Shown here: in pieces, positions 1-5,264 of the stretch
How the letters are laid out: the number at the start of each line of letters is the position of its first letter
Position numbering within the stretch: the first letter of the stretch is position 1
DNA from: an uncultured Oscillospiraceae bacterium
Lineage (GTDB): Bacteria; Bacillota_A; Clostridia; Oscillospirales; Oscillospiraceae
Reading direction: 5' to 3'
Length of the DNA stretch: 5,264 bases
Assembly (NCBI GenBank): GCA_900757695.1
Contig: CAAEOU010000058.1
Span: 1 to 5,264, forward strand
Notes under the pieces: model-generated
Seen by the model: only the letters and a program-made list of their open reading frames with translations
Told to the model about the DNA's origin: nothing
The model's database searches: none
Position numbers and translations under genes: made by a program

Positions 1-1766
1 GTGGAGAGCCGATGGGCGATCACAAAGCTGGTGCGGCCCTCCATGAGCTTCTGCATGGCTCGCTGGATCAAAACCTCAGTGCGGGTATCTACCGAGGAGG
101 TGGCCTCGTCCAGAATCAGAATGCTGGGATCGGAGAGAAACGCTCTTGCAATGGTCATCAGCTGCTTCTGTCCCTGCGAGATGTTGGTAGCGTCATCGTT
201 GATGACGGTGTCATAGCCGTGGGGCAGGGTCTGCACAAAATGATCCACATAGGCCATTTTGGCGGCAGCAACGATTTCTTCCTCTGTGGCTTCCTTACCC
301 TTGAGCACGTTATAGCCGTAGGCGATGTTGTCCCGGATGGTGCCGGAGAACAGCCATACATCCTGAAGCACCATGCCGATTTTACTGCGAAGCTCTTCCC
401 GTGGGATGGAACGGATGTCCTTCCCGTCAATGGAAATGCGGCCCCCGTCTACCTCATAAAAACGCATGAGCAGGTTTACCAGCGTGGTTTTTCCGGCGCC
501 GGTGGGGCCGACAATGGCCACCTTTTCACCGGGGCGAACCGTCAGGTTCAGATCCTCGATGAGCTTGGTGTCGGGCTTGTAGCTGAAGTCCACATGCTCA
601 AAGGACACCACCTTGGGATCCTCCAGATGCTGAATGGGCTCCATATCCGGAACGGCCTCTTCCTCGTCCAGCAGCTCAAAGACCCGCTCGGCAGAGGCGA
701 TGGTGGATTGGATGGTGGAGGCGATGGAGGCGGTCTGGGTAATGGGCATCATCAGCTGCTTGGAGTAGGCAATGATGGCGGTGACATCACCCAGTGTCAC
801 GACCATGCCCAGCGGGCCGCCGCTGACGATCCACACGCCGCCCAGAATGCAGACGGCCACATAGTTGAGGTTGTTGATAACGGTCATGGCGGGCTGGATC
901 ACGCCGGAGATAAATGCAGCCTTGAAGGAGGACTGGAACAGCACCTCGTTTTCCTTTTCGAAGGCATCCATGGCGGCGGCCTGACGGCCAAAGAGCTTCA
1001 CAACGGTATGACCGGTGTACATTTCCTCAATCTGTCCGTTGAGATTGCCGGTGGAGGCCCACTGGGTGGTGAAGTAGCCCTTGGCCTTGGAGGCGATGAC
1101 TTTGGTCATCAGGAAGCACAGCACCACCGTGACCAGAGAGATCATGGTCAGCAGCCAGTTTCGGTAGAACATGAAGAACAGAACGCTGACCAGCGTGATG
1201 ATGGCCGAGATGATCTGGGTCAGGCTCATTTGCAGGGTCATGGAGATGTTTTCTACATCGTTGGACACACGGGAGAGAATATCGCCCCGGGAATGCGCAT
1301 CAAAATATTTGATGGGCAGCTTCTTCAGCTTGATGTCGATGGCCTTGCGCATGTCATAGACGAGATTCTGGGACACATCGATCATAATGAACTGCTGAAT
1401 GAGGTTGCAGACCACCGTGAGCGCATAGAGAAGGCCCACGATAATGGCGGCGTGCCGCAGAGCGGCAAAGTCGATGCCGCCGCCGGCAGATTTGCTGCTT
1501 ACACCGTCGGTGATGATATCCACCATGTCTGCCAGCTTGTTGGGGGCATAGGTGCTGGCTACGGTATATACGATGGTCATCACAAAGGTCAAAAGGATCA
1601 GCGGAAGCTGAGGCCTTAACAGCTGGAGCAGCCGGGACATGGTACCCTTGAAGTCGCCTACCTGTTCACTGCTGGAGATAAACCGGCTGCCGGGGCCGCC
1701 GGAGAAGCGTTTTTGGCGCTGAAGCTCCAGTTCCCGTTTTTCCTTCTCGATATCTTCGTTTGCCAT
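1..1766 (-). CDS. ABC exporter half-transporter, subunit B (catalytically competent half of a heterodimer), 3' end cut by window edge
   Basis: A membrane-spanning ABC exporter half-molecule (permease fused to ATPase) that should pair with the upstream-encoded subunit A to pump a hydrophobic compound or drug out across the cytoplasmic membrane. Translating from the ATG at 1766 gives 588 full codons before the edge; the family usually runs about 610-630 residues, so only a short C-terminal tail is missing. Residues 1-45 are a soluble, charged lead (rich in E, K, R, Q, then FSGGPGSRF), as is common in this subunit type. Six hydrophobic segments follow at roughly 54-75, 104-127, 182-202, 204-222, 286-316 and 322-343. 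The ATPase domain has Walker A GPTGAGKTT (420-428, K426), Q-loop Q468, signature ISQGQ (529-533), Walker B ILILDE (549-554, catalytic E554), D-loop SSVDT and H-loop H585. The signature deviates from LSGGQ (Q in place of the first G), a known trait of this subunit class. The start is fixed by a near-perfect Shine-Dalgarno 8 nt upstream, inside the 3' end of subunit A, whose stop abuts this ATG. The substrate is unknown; lipid or peptide export cannot be excluded. Confidence 0.95.
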   Translation of the reverse strand, partial: MANEDIEKEKRELELQRQKRFSGGPGSRFISSSEQVGDFKGTMSRLLQLLRPQLPLILLTFVMTIVYTVASTYAPNKLADMVDIITDGVSSKSAGGGIDFAALRHAAIIVGLLYALTVVCNLIQQFIMIDVSQNLVYDMRKAIDIKLKKLPIKYFDAHSRGDILSRVSNDVENISMTLQMSLTQIISAIITLVSVLFFMFYRNWLLTMISLVTVVLCFLMTKVIASKAKGYFTTQWASTGNLNGQIEEMYTGHTVVKLFGRQAAAMDAFEKENEVLFQSSFKAAFISGVIQPAMTVINNLNYVAVCILGGVWIVSGGPLGMVVTLGDVTAIIAYSKQLMMPITQTASIASTIQSTIASAERVFELLDEEEAVPDMEPIQHLEDPKVVSFEHVDFSYKPDTKLIEDLNLTVRPGEKVAIVGPTGAGKTTLVNLLMRFYEVDGGRISIDGKDIRSIPREELRSKIGMVLQDVWLFSGTIRDNIAYGYNVLKGKEATEEEIVAAAKMAYVDHFVQTLPHGYDTVINDDATNISQGQKQLMTIARAFLSDPSILILDEATSSVDTRTEVLIQRAMQKLMEGRTSFVIAHRLS

Positions 1767-3497
1767 TTACGCCACCTCCTCTGCACTGAGCTGGCTCAGT
1801 ACGATTTCCTTGTAGACCTGACAGGATTCCATCAGCTGCTTGTGGGTGCCAATGCCGGCTACCTTGCCCTCGTCCAGAACGATGATCCGGTCTGCGTTCA
1901 AAACGGTAGTAACACGCTGGGCAACGATCAGCACGGCGGCATCCTTTGTCTCCTTGCTCAGGGCCTGACGAAGCTTTGCATCGGTCTTGAAGTCCAGTGC
2001 AGAGAAGCTGTCGTCGAAAATATACACATCGGGCTTGCGGATGACAGCCCGGGCAATGGCCAGACGCTGGCGCTGACCGCCGGATACGTTGGTGCCGCCC
2101 TGAGAAATGGAGGCCTCCAGCCCTGCGGGCATCTGAGATACAAAGTCTTTCCCCTGCGCCACCTCCAGTGCGTGCCACATTTCTTCTTCCGTGGCATCCT
2201 CTTTTCCGTATTGGAGGTTGGAGGCGATGGTGCCGTCGAAGAGCAGGGCTTTCTGGGGCACAACACCCAGATGGCTCCGCAGTTCTTCCTGACTGAGATC
2301 CCGGACATCAATGCCGTTGATGAGCACCTGACCGCCGGTGGCATCGTAGATCCGGGGGATCAGGTTGATCAGCGTGGTTTTGCCGGAGCCTGTGGAGCCA
2401 ATGATGGCGGTGGTCTCACCGGGCCGGGTTGTAAAGCTCACATGTTCCAGTACGGGGCGGTCCGCCTCGGGATAGCAGAAGGATACATCCCGGAATTCCA
2501 GCCCCTGAAACGGTCCAAGATGAGCTTCCTCCGAAGGATCCAGATCCTTTACGGTGGGATCGTATTCCAAAACCTCGTTGATACGGCCGATGGAGGTCAT
2601 GGCTCTGGGGATCATATTCATCATCATGGAGGACGCCATTACGCTCATTAGGATCTGGGTCAGGTAGGTGACAAAGGCGTTCATGGAACCGATGCCCATG
2701 CCGCCGTGATCGATGCGGATAGCGCCCATATAGTAGGCGGCCAGTGTGGCGATGTTCATGACCAGAGTGACCATTGGCATCATGGCGGTCATAAGCTTGT
2801 GGGCATGCACGGCGATTTTCAGCATTTTCTCATTTTCTCTGTCGTAGCGCTTTTCCTCATAGTCTGTGCGAACAAAGGCGCGGATGACCCGAATGCCGGA
2901 AAGCTTCTCACGGAGCACCTGATTGAGAACGTCAACCTGAGTCTGCTGCTTTTTAAACCACGGGTGGGACTTTTTTGTGGTGACGATGACCATCACTGCA
3001 ATGACCGGCACCACAAACAGCAGGATTACCGACAGCTTGACGTCCTGCCGGAGGCACATGATGATGCCGCCCAGAAGAAGGATCGGCGTGGTGATGATGG
3101 TGCGCAGAAGCATCTGCATCATCTGTTGGATCTGGTTGACATCGTTGGTGGTGCGGGTGATCAGGGACGGGGTGCCAAATTTATCCAGATCGGACTGGGA
3201 AAAGGACTGTACCTTGGTAAACAGGCCCAGCCGCATATCCCGCCCATAGGCCAGCGAGGCTTTGGTGGAGAAATAGGTAGTGCCCAGCGTGCAGACGCCC
3301 ACCAGAATGGCCACCAGCAGCATCAGCGCACCGTAGAAAAGAATCTTCCCTACATCACCGGCCATTACGCCGTCATCGATGATCTTTGCGTTCAGCGCCG
3401 GAAGATACAGGTCGGAAAGAGACTGGAGGGCGATGAATACGACCGTAAGCAGCACCCACTTCCAGTATGGCTTGATATATCTGAGAAATGTTTTCAA
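1767..3497 (-). CDS. ABC exporter half-transporter, subunit A (degenerate ATP-site half of a heterodimer)
   Basis: Complete ABC exporter half-molecule, the predicted partner of subunit B, acting in the cytoplasmic membrane as a multidrug-type efflux pump. I number from a TTG start at 3497 (576 residues, normal for the family). Hydrophobic segments lie near residues 13-33, 52-74, 132-150, 154-173, 236-258 and 270-297. The ATPase domain has Walker A GSTGSGKTT (367-375, K373), Q-loop Q415, a canonical VSGGQ signature (471-475) and Walker B VYIFDD (491-496). The residue after the Mg-binding D495 is D496 where active ATPases have Glu, and the H-loop reads AQR, so Q527 replaces His. Both changes are typical of the degenerate subunit in TM287/288-like heterodimers. 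Start choice: an in-frame GTG at 3506 overlaps the regulator stop by 4 nt (GTGA), but AAGGAG runs directly into it with no spacing. The same AAGGAG sits 8 nt before TTG 3497, giving MKTFLRYIKPYW, the usual family N-terminus. With GTG the protein would be 579 residues. It is co-transcribed with the regulator and subunit B. Confidence 0.95.
   Translation of the reverse strand: MKTFLRYIKPYWKWVLLTVVFIALQSLSDLYLPALNAKIIDDGVMAGDVGKILFYGALMLLVAILVGVCTLGTTYFSTKASLAYGRDMRLGLFTKVQSFSQSDLDKFGTPSLITRTTNDVNQIQQMMQMLLRTIITTPILLLGGIIMCLRQDVKLSVILLFVVPVIAVMVIVTTKKSHPWFKKQQTQVDVLNQVLREKLSGIRVIRAFVRTDYEEKRYDRENEKMLKIAVHAHKLMTAMMPMVTLVMNIATLAAYYMGAIRIDHGGMGIGSMNAFVTYLTQILMSVMASSMMMNMIPRAMTSIGRINEVLEYDPTVKDLDPSEEAHLGPFQGLEFRDVSFCYPEADRPVLEHVSFTTRPGETTAIIGSTGSGKTTLINLIPRIYDATGGQVLINGIDVRDLSQEELRSHLGVVPQKALLFDGTIASNLQYGKEDATEEEMWHALEVAQGKDFVSQMPAGLEASISQGGTNVSGGQRQRLAIARAVIRKPDVYIFDDSFSALDFKTDAKLRQALSKETKDAAVLIVAQRVTTVLNADRIIVLDEGKVAGIGTHKQLMESCQVYKEIVLSQLSAEEVA
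1775..1780 (-). promoter_or_regulatory. Ribosome binding site of ABC subunit B, inside the end of subunit A
   Basis: AGGAGG (within AGGAGGTGG, near the full anti-16S complement) lies in the final Glu-Glu-Val codons of subunit A, 8 nt before ATG 1766. The stop of A and the start of B have no bases between them, so ribosomes finishing A can re-initiate on B. This fits the equal amounts needed for a heterodimer. Confidence 0.9.
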
Positions 3498-3502
3498 TGG
3501 GA

Positions 3503-4063
3503 TCACTCCTTGCGTGGGGGTTCCGGACGATCCTCCAGAATGCCCCGGATATTTTGCCCCAGCCGGGACAGCAGGGCGTCCATGTGCTGGAGCTCTTCAG
3601 GGCTGAAATTCTGAAAGACCCGGGAGAAATAGCCGTCCACCGCTCGGCGGTCTTCTTCGTCCAGGGCAACGGCGGCTGGGGTGGGGTAAATGCGGGAGAT
3701 GCGCTGATCCATGGGATCCGGGCGGCGATCCACATAACCGGATCGCTCCATCTTTTGCAGCATAACGGTAACGGTCGCTCGCTGGATATGCAGGCGGTCA
3801 GCCAGCTCACGCTGACTCATGCCCGGGGTGCGGATGATGATCCGAAGGGCGCTGGCCTGTGCCGGCGGAAGACCGCCTTCCTGCAAAACGGAACGGAAGG
3901 CCATGTGGTGGATCCGCCCGGTGTATTCGATCCGGCGCATAAGCCGGAAGGCGGTGGGTTCATCCTCCGGCGGCTCAGGAGCCTCCATGGGCGGCTCCTG
4001 CCCTGGAGGGGGCGGCGGACAAAAATCCGGGCGTGTATCCCATTCCTCTTCCCTTGACTTCAT
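3503..4063 (-). CDS. MarR-family transcriptional regulator with proline-rich N-terminal tail; probable repressor of the ABC exporter operon
   Basis: A winged helix-turn-helix DNA-binding protein of 186 residues, expected to act as a dimer that releases DNA on binding a small ligand. Residues 1-37 are a low-complexity tail with 12 prolines between positions 12 and 36, including five in a row. The MarR fold covers about 38-178: a dimerisation helix (about 40-60), then QASALRIII, the helix-turn-helix MSQRELADRLHIQRATVTVM (82-101), MLQKMERSGYVDRR, and a wing at about 112-128 with the family's Asp/Arg pattern (DPMDQRISRIYPT). C-terminal helices (about 133-176) complete the dimer interface. Start choice: the frame stays open upstream to an ATG at 4138, but that start lies at the predicted transcript start and operator and has no ribosome site, while ATG 4063 follows GAAAGGAG by 12 nt. 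The gene is first in the operon and its last codons carry the ribosome site of subunit A. A palindrome over its own promoter suggests autorepression. The family call is firm; the ligand and the repressor (rather than activator) role are inferred. Confidence 0.92.
   Translation of the reverse strand: MKSREEEWDTRPDFCPPPPPGQEPPMEAPEPPEDEPTAFRLMRRIEYTGRIHHMAFRSVLQEGGLPPAQASALRIIIRTPGMSQRELADRLHIQRATVTVMLQKMERSGYVDRRPDPMDQRISRIYPTPAAVALDEEDRRAVDGYFSRVFQNFSPEELQHMDALLSRLGQNIRGILEDRPEPPRKE
3506..3511 (-). promoter_or_regulatory. Ribosome binding site of ABC subunit A, inside the end of the regulator gene
   Basis: AAGGAG is made of the last two sense codons (Lys-Glu) of the regulator. It sits 8 nt before TTG 3497 and directly touches the alternative GTG at 3506, which argues for TTG as the true start. 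The arrangement implies translational coupling of regulator and exporter. Confidence 0.7.
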
Positions 4064-4075
4064 AAATACTGAGAA

Positions 4076-4083
4076 CTCCTTTC
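4076..4083 (-). promoter_or_regulatory. Ribosome binding site of the MarR-family gene
   Basis: GAAAGGAG on the minus strand, with 12 nt to ATG 4063. The spacing is somewhat long but usable. It favours this start over the in-frame ATG at 4138, which has no such site and lies at the predicted transcription start. Confidence 0.65.
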
Positions 4084-4131
4084 TGCTGAATACTGCGAAT
4101 CGATAATGTTTTGAAGCTGACAGTATCCTAG

Positions 4132-4151
4132 CTAACAATTAGTAAACTAAC
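4132..4151. promoter_or_regulatory. Candidate MarR operator (TTAGT-AA-ACTAA palindrome) over the operon's -10/+1 region
   Basis: A perfect 5+2+5 inverted repeat, TTAGT AA ACTAA, lies at 4139-4150. A further CTAA half-site at 4132-4135 forms a second inverted pair with the TTAG at 4139-4142, and CTAAC occurs twice (4132-4136 and 4147-4151). The palindrome begins in the last base of the predicted -10 and covers the predicted start point, so a bound dimer would block RNA polymerase. Short AT-rich palindromes at this location are the usual targets of autoregulating MarR proteins. That this regulator binds here is inferred from position and symmetry only. Confidence 0.55.
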
Positions 4152-4178
4152 GATACAACATACACAGTCAGTTGTCAA
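4150..4178 (-). promoter_or_regulatory. Sigma-A-type promoter of the marR-ABC-ABC operon
   Basis: On the minus strand a perfect -35 TTGACA (4178-4173) is followed after exactly 17 bp by TATCGT (4155-4150), a 4-of-6 match to TATAAT that keeps the key first two and last bases. Transcription would start near 4143, leaving a leader of about 80 nt before the regulator ATG at 4063. The -35 sits inside a small GTTGACAAC palindrome. No other comparably good promoter is visible upstream of the regulator, and none is needed inside the operon given the tight gene packing. The start site is inferred. Confidence 0.7.
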
Positions 4179-4225
4179 CACATTTCTTGGGGAGCGGGAG
4201 CTTTTTTGTTGGAACAGCAAAATGA

Positions 4226-4254
4226 TTGCTTTTTTTACATGGGTTCCTTATAAT
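4226..4254 (+). promoter_or_regulatory. Sigma-A-type promoter of the CoA-transferase gene
   Basis: TTGCTT (4226-4231), a 17-bp spacer, then a perfect TATAAT (4249-4254). Transcription would start near 4261, giving a leader of about 54 nt before ATG 4315. The -35 overlaps the right arm of a weak hairpin with a T-run (4216-4236). The distance from the TTAG/CTAA palindrome (about 75 bp upstream of the -35) makes direct control by the MarR protein less likely. Confidence 0.65.
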
Positions 4255-4301
4255 GAAAGGCATAAATTACTGTCACGGCTGGACGGCAGAGATGAATATG
4301 T

Positions 4302-4307
4302 GGAGGA
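4302..4307 (+). promoter_or_regulatory. Ribosome binding site of the CoA-transferase gene
   Basis: GGAGGA with 7 nt to ATG 4315, which is optimal spacing. It decides the start over two out-of-frame ATGs at 4292 and 4298. Confidence 0.85.
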
Positions 4308-4314
4308 ATATAAA

Positions 4315-5264
4315 ATGAATTGCTATGAGGTGGAATATCGGGCAAAACGGGTAACTGTAGAGGAAGCACTGGATTCCCTGCGGGATGGGGATGTTATCGG
4401 CACGTCCCAATGCGCAAATGAGCCTACGGCTATTTTTGATGCAGTGGATCATCTGAGAGGGTGCGGAAAACATTTCCGGATGTTTGCACCTATGTGCTTT
4501 CAGCCTCATCGCTTTCTGTCCGATCCCATTTATCAGGATACCTTTGACATGGATATCACATTTCTGATGGGGACTACACGGAAGGGCCGGGAGCAGGGGC
4601 TCCTCAGCTACTATCCCGGAGACCTTCACAATGGCGCAGGCCGGTGGATCGAGGCCAATGGCTGCAATGTATTTATTGCGGCAGCTACCCCCATGGATCG
4701 CCACGGCTACTTTATGATTCCGCTGTGCCTGATCCATGAGAAGACGTTTCTGGAAGCGGCGGATCGGGTCATTCTTCAGGTAAATCCCAACCTGCCGCGG
4801 ATCTATGGAGATACAGAGGTGCATATCCGGGATGTGGATATGATCGTGGAGGCGCAGACACCGCTCCCGTACCTGCCGGAAAGTCGGCCCAGTGAGCTGG
4901 AGATGACCATCGGAAATTATGTTGCATCGCTTGTAAATGATGGCGACTGCATTCAGCTGGGGATCGGCGGCATTCCGGATGCGGCAGCATTAGCGCTGAA
5001 GAATAAGCACGATTTGGGCGTTCACTCCGAAATGATCACCAATTCCATGGTGGAGCTGGTGGAGGCAGGGGTGATTACGGGTAGAAAGAAAAACTTTATG
5101 CCCGGAAAGATGGTTGGTACCTTTGCCTATGGAACCCAGAAGCTCTACGATATGCTGGAAGAGAATCCGGGGGTGCGGATGCTCCGGGGAGAAACGGTGA
5201 ACAATCCGCAGATCGTGGCGCAGAATGACAATTTCGTGTCCATCAATGCCTGCTTGTCGGTGGA
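4315..5264 (+). CDS. Acetyl-CoA hydrolase/transferase family protein (butyryl-CoA:acetate or 4-hydroxybutyrate CoA-transferase-like), 3' end cut by window edge
   Basis: A cytoplasmic CoA-transferase that moves CoA between an acyl-CoA and a free carboxylic acid, usually with acetate/acetyl-CoA as one partner, in fermentative acid metabolism. 316 full codons are present; the family is about 430-450 residues, so roughly the last quarter to third is missing. The N-terminal domain (about 11-185) contains the start-of-family pattern SLRDGDVIGTSQCANEP (21-37). The C-terminal domain begins near 195 with IQLGIGGIPDA (213-223), the glycine turn typical of this family, followed by LGVHSEM (234-240). E239 aligns with the glutamate that forms the covalent glutamyl-CoA thioester in 4-hydroxybutyrate and butyryl-CoA CoA-transferases. 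The later glycine-rich loop near residue 340 falls outside the window. ATG 4315 is set by GGAGGA 7 nt upstream. It has its own promoter and is divergent from the exporter operon, so a shared function is not implied. Butyryl-CoA:acetate, 4-hydroxybutyrate, propionate/succinate CoA-transferase and plain acetyl-CoA hydrolase activities cannot be told apart from this fragment. Confidence 0.9.
   Translation, partial: MNCYEVEYRAKRVTVEEALDSLRDGDVIGTSQCANEPTAIFDAVDHLRGCGKHFRMFAPMCFQPHRFLSDPIYQDTFDMDITFLMGTTRKGREQGLLSYYPGDLHNGAGRWIEANGCNVFIAAATPMDRHGYFMIPLCLIHEKTFLEAADRVILQVNPNLPRIYGDTEVHIRDVDMIVEAQTPLPYLPESRPSELEMTIGNYVASLVNDGDCIQLGIGGIPDAAALALKNKHDLGVHSEMITNSMVELVEAGVITGRKKNFMPGKMVGTFAYGTQKLYDMLEENPGVRMLRGETVNNPQIVAQNDNFVSINACLSV

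Noticed and set aside
12..1619. 535-codon open frame on the plus strand opposite ABC subunit B
   Set aside because: It lies entirely antisense to a gene with all ABC motifs. Its translation is a repetitive Gly/His/Asp-rich product typical of the reverse complement of a codon-biased gene, with no recognisable domain or ribosome site.
1713..3614. Two long plus-strand open frames (1713-2651 and 2706-3614) opposite ABC subunit A
   Set aside because: They are shadows of the subunit A coding strand, Gly/His/Asp-rich, without family motifs, promoters or ribosome sites.
3488..4057. Plus-strand open frame of 189 codons opposite the MarR-family gene
   Set aside because: It is antisense to a clear winged helix-turn-helix gene and shows no domain of its own.
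4065..4126. AATACTG direct repeat (4065-4071, 4089-4095) and an ATACTG/CAGTAT inverted pair (4090-4095, 4121-4126) in the regulator leader
   Set aside because: Six- to seven-base matches across a 60-base AT-rich leader are expected by chance, and the hairpin would have a 25-nt loop; no known riboswitch or attenuator pattern is present.
4064..4138. N-terminal extension of the MarR-family gene to the ATG at 4138
   Set aside because: The extra 25 codons would start almost at the predicted transcript start, lie in the operator/leader, have no ribosome site and add no family-like sequence.
4190..4201. Tandem GGGAGC GGGAGC next to a T-run
   Set aside because: Two copies of a 6-bp unit with no complementary arm; too short to call a repeat or terminator.
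4216..4236. Hairpin AGCAA-AATGA-TTGCT followed by a T-run, looking like a terminator on the plus strand
   Set aside because: The stem is only 5 bp and AT-rich, no plus-strand gene ends upstream, and its right arm doubles as the -35 of the CoA-transferase promoter.
4273..4824. Minus-strand open frame of 183 codons opposite the CoA-transferase start
   Set aside because: It is antisense to a gene with a strong promoter, ribosome site and family motifs; the translation resembles no known protein.
1..5264. CRISPR arrays, tRNA or rRNA genes, insertion sequences, phage attachment sites
   Set aside because: I read both strands and saw no regularly spaced repeats, cloverleaf or rRNA-like segments, transposase motifs or terminal inverted repeats.

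Overview
The window holds a complete MarR-family repressor gene and two ABC half-transporter genes in one leftward operon. A divergently transcribed CoA-transferase gene runs off the right edge. Codon use is rich in G/C-ending codons while the intergenic region is AT-rich. Shine-Dalgarno sites are strong and close to consensus. Together with a family I/butyrate-type CoA-transferase and a MarR-ABC-ABC cassette, this suggests an anaerobic Firmicute of class Clostridia, for example a gut Oscillospirales/Lachnospirales relative. That placement is inference; no marker gene is present.

Minus strand, transcription right to left: a promoter (TTGACA, 17-bp spacer, TATCGT; 4150-4178) with a TTAG/CTAA palindrome over its -10/+1 region; then the marR-type regulator (4063-3503); then ABC subunit A (about 3497-1767); then ABC subunit B (1766 to beyond position 1). 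The genes are packed tightly. The Shine-Dalgarno of subunit A is formed by the last codons of the regulator, and that of subunit B by the last codons of subunit A. The stop of A (1767-1769) directly abuts the ATG of B (1766).

The two ABC proteins read as the halves of one heterodimeric exporter of the TM287/288, LmrCD, BmrCD, EfrAB type. Subunit A has lost the catalytic Glu (Asp instead) and the H-loop His (Gln instead) but has a canonical SGGQ signature. Subunit B keeps Glu and His but has an SQGQ signature. All the defects therefore fall in one of the two composite ATP sites. The likely logic is a drug- or metabolite-sensing repressor that controls its own operon and an efflux pump; the ligand and substrate cannot be read from the sequence.

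Plus strand: a 251-bp intergenic region (4064-4314) carries both promoters. A second promoter (TTGCTT, 17-bp spacer, TATAAT; 4226-4254) and a strong Shine-Dalgarno lead into an acetyl-CoA hydrolase/transferase family gene (4315 to beyond 5264), which keeps the putative catalytic Glu (E239). About 70% of it is in the window. Its exact acyl substrate is not resolved.

I found no RNA gene, CRISPR array, insertion sequence or convincing terminator. No clearly novel system is visible. The points most worth checking are the paired nucleotide-site asymmetry, the operator-promoter overlap, the proline-rich N-terminal tail of the regulator, and the non-ATG start of subunit A.
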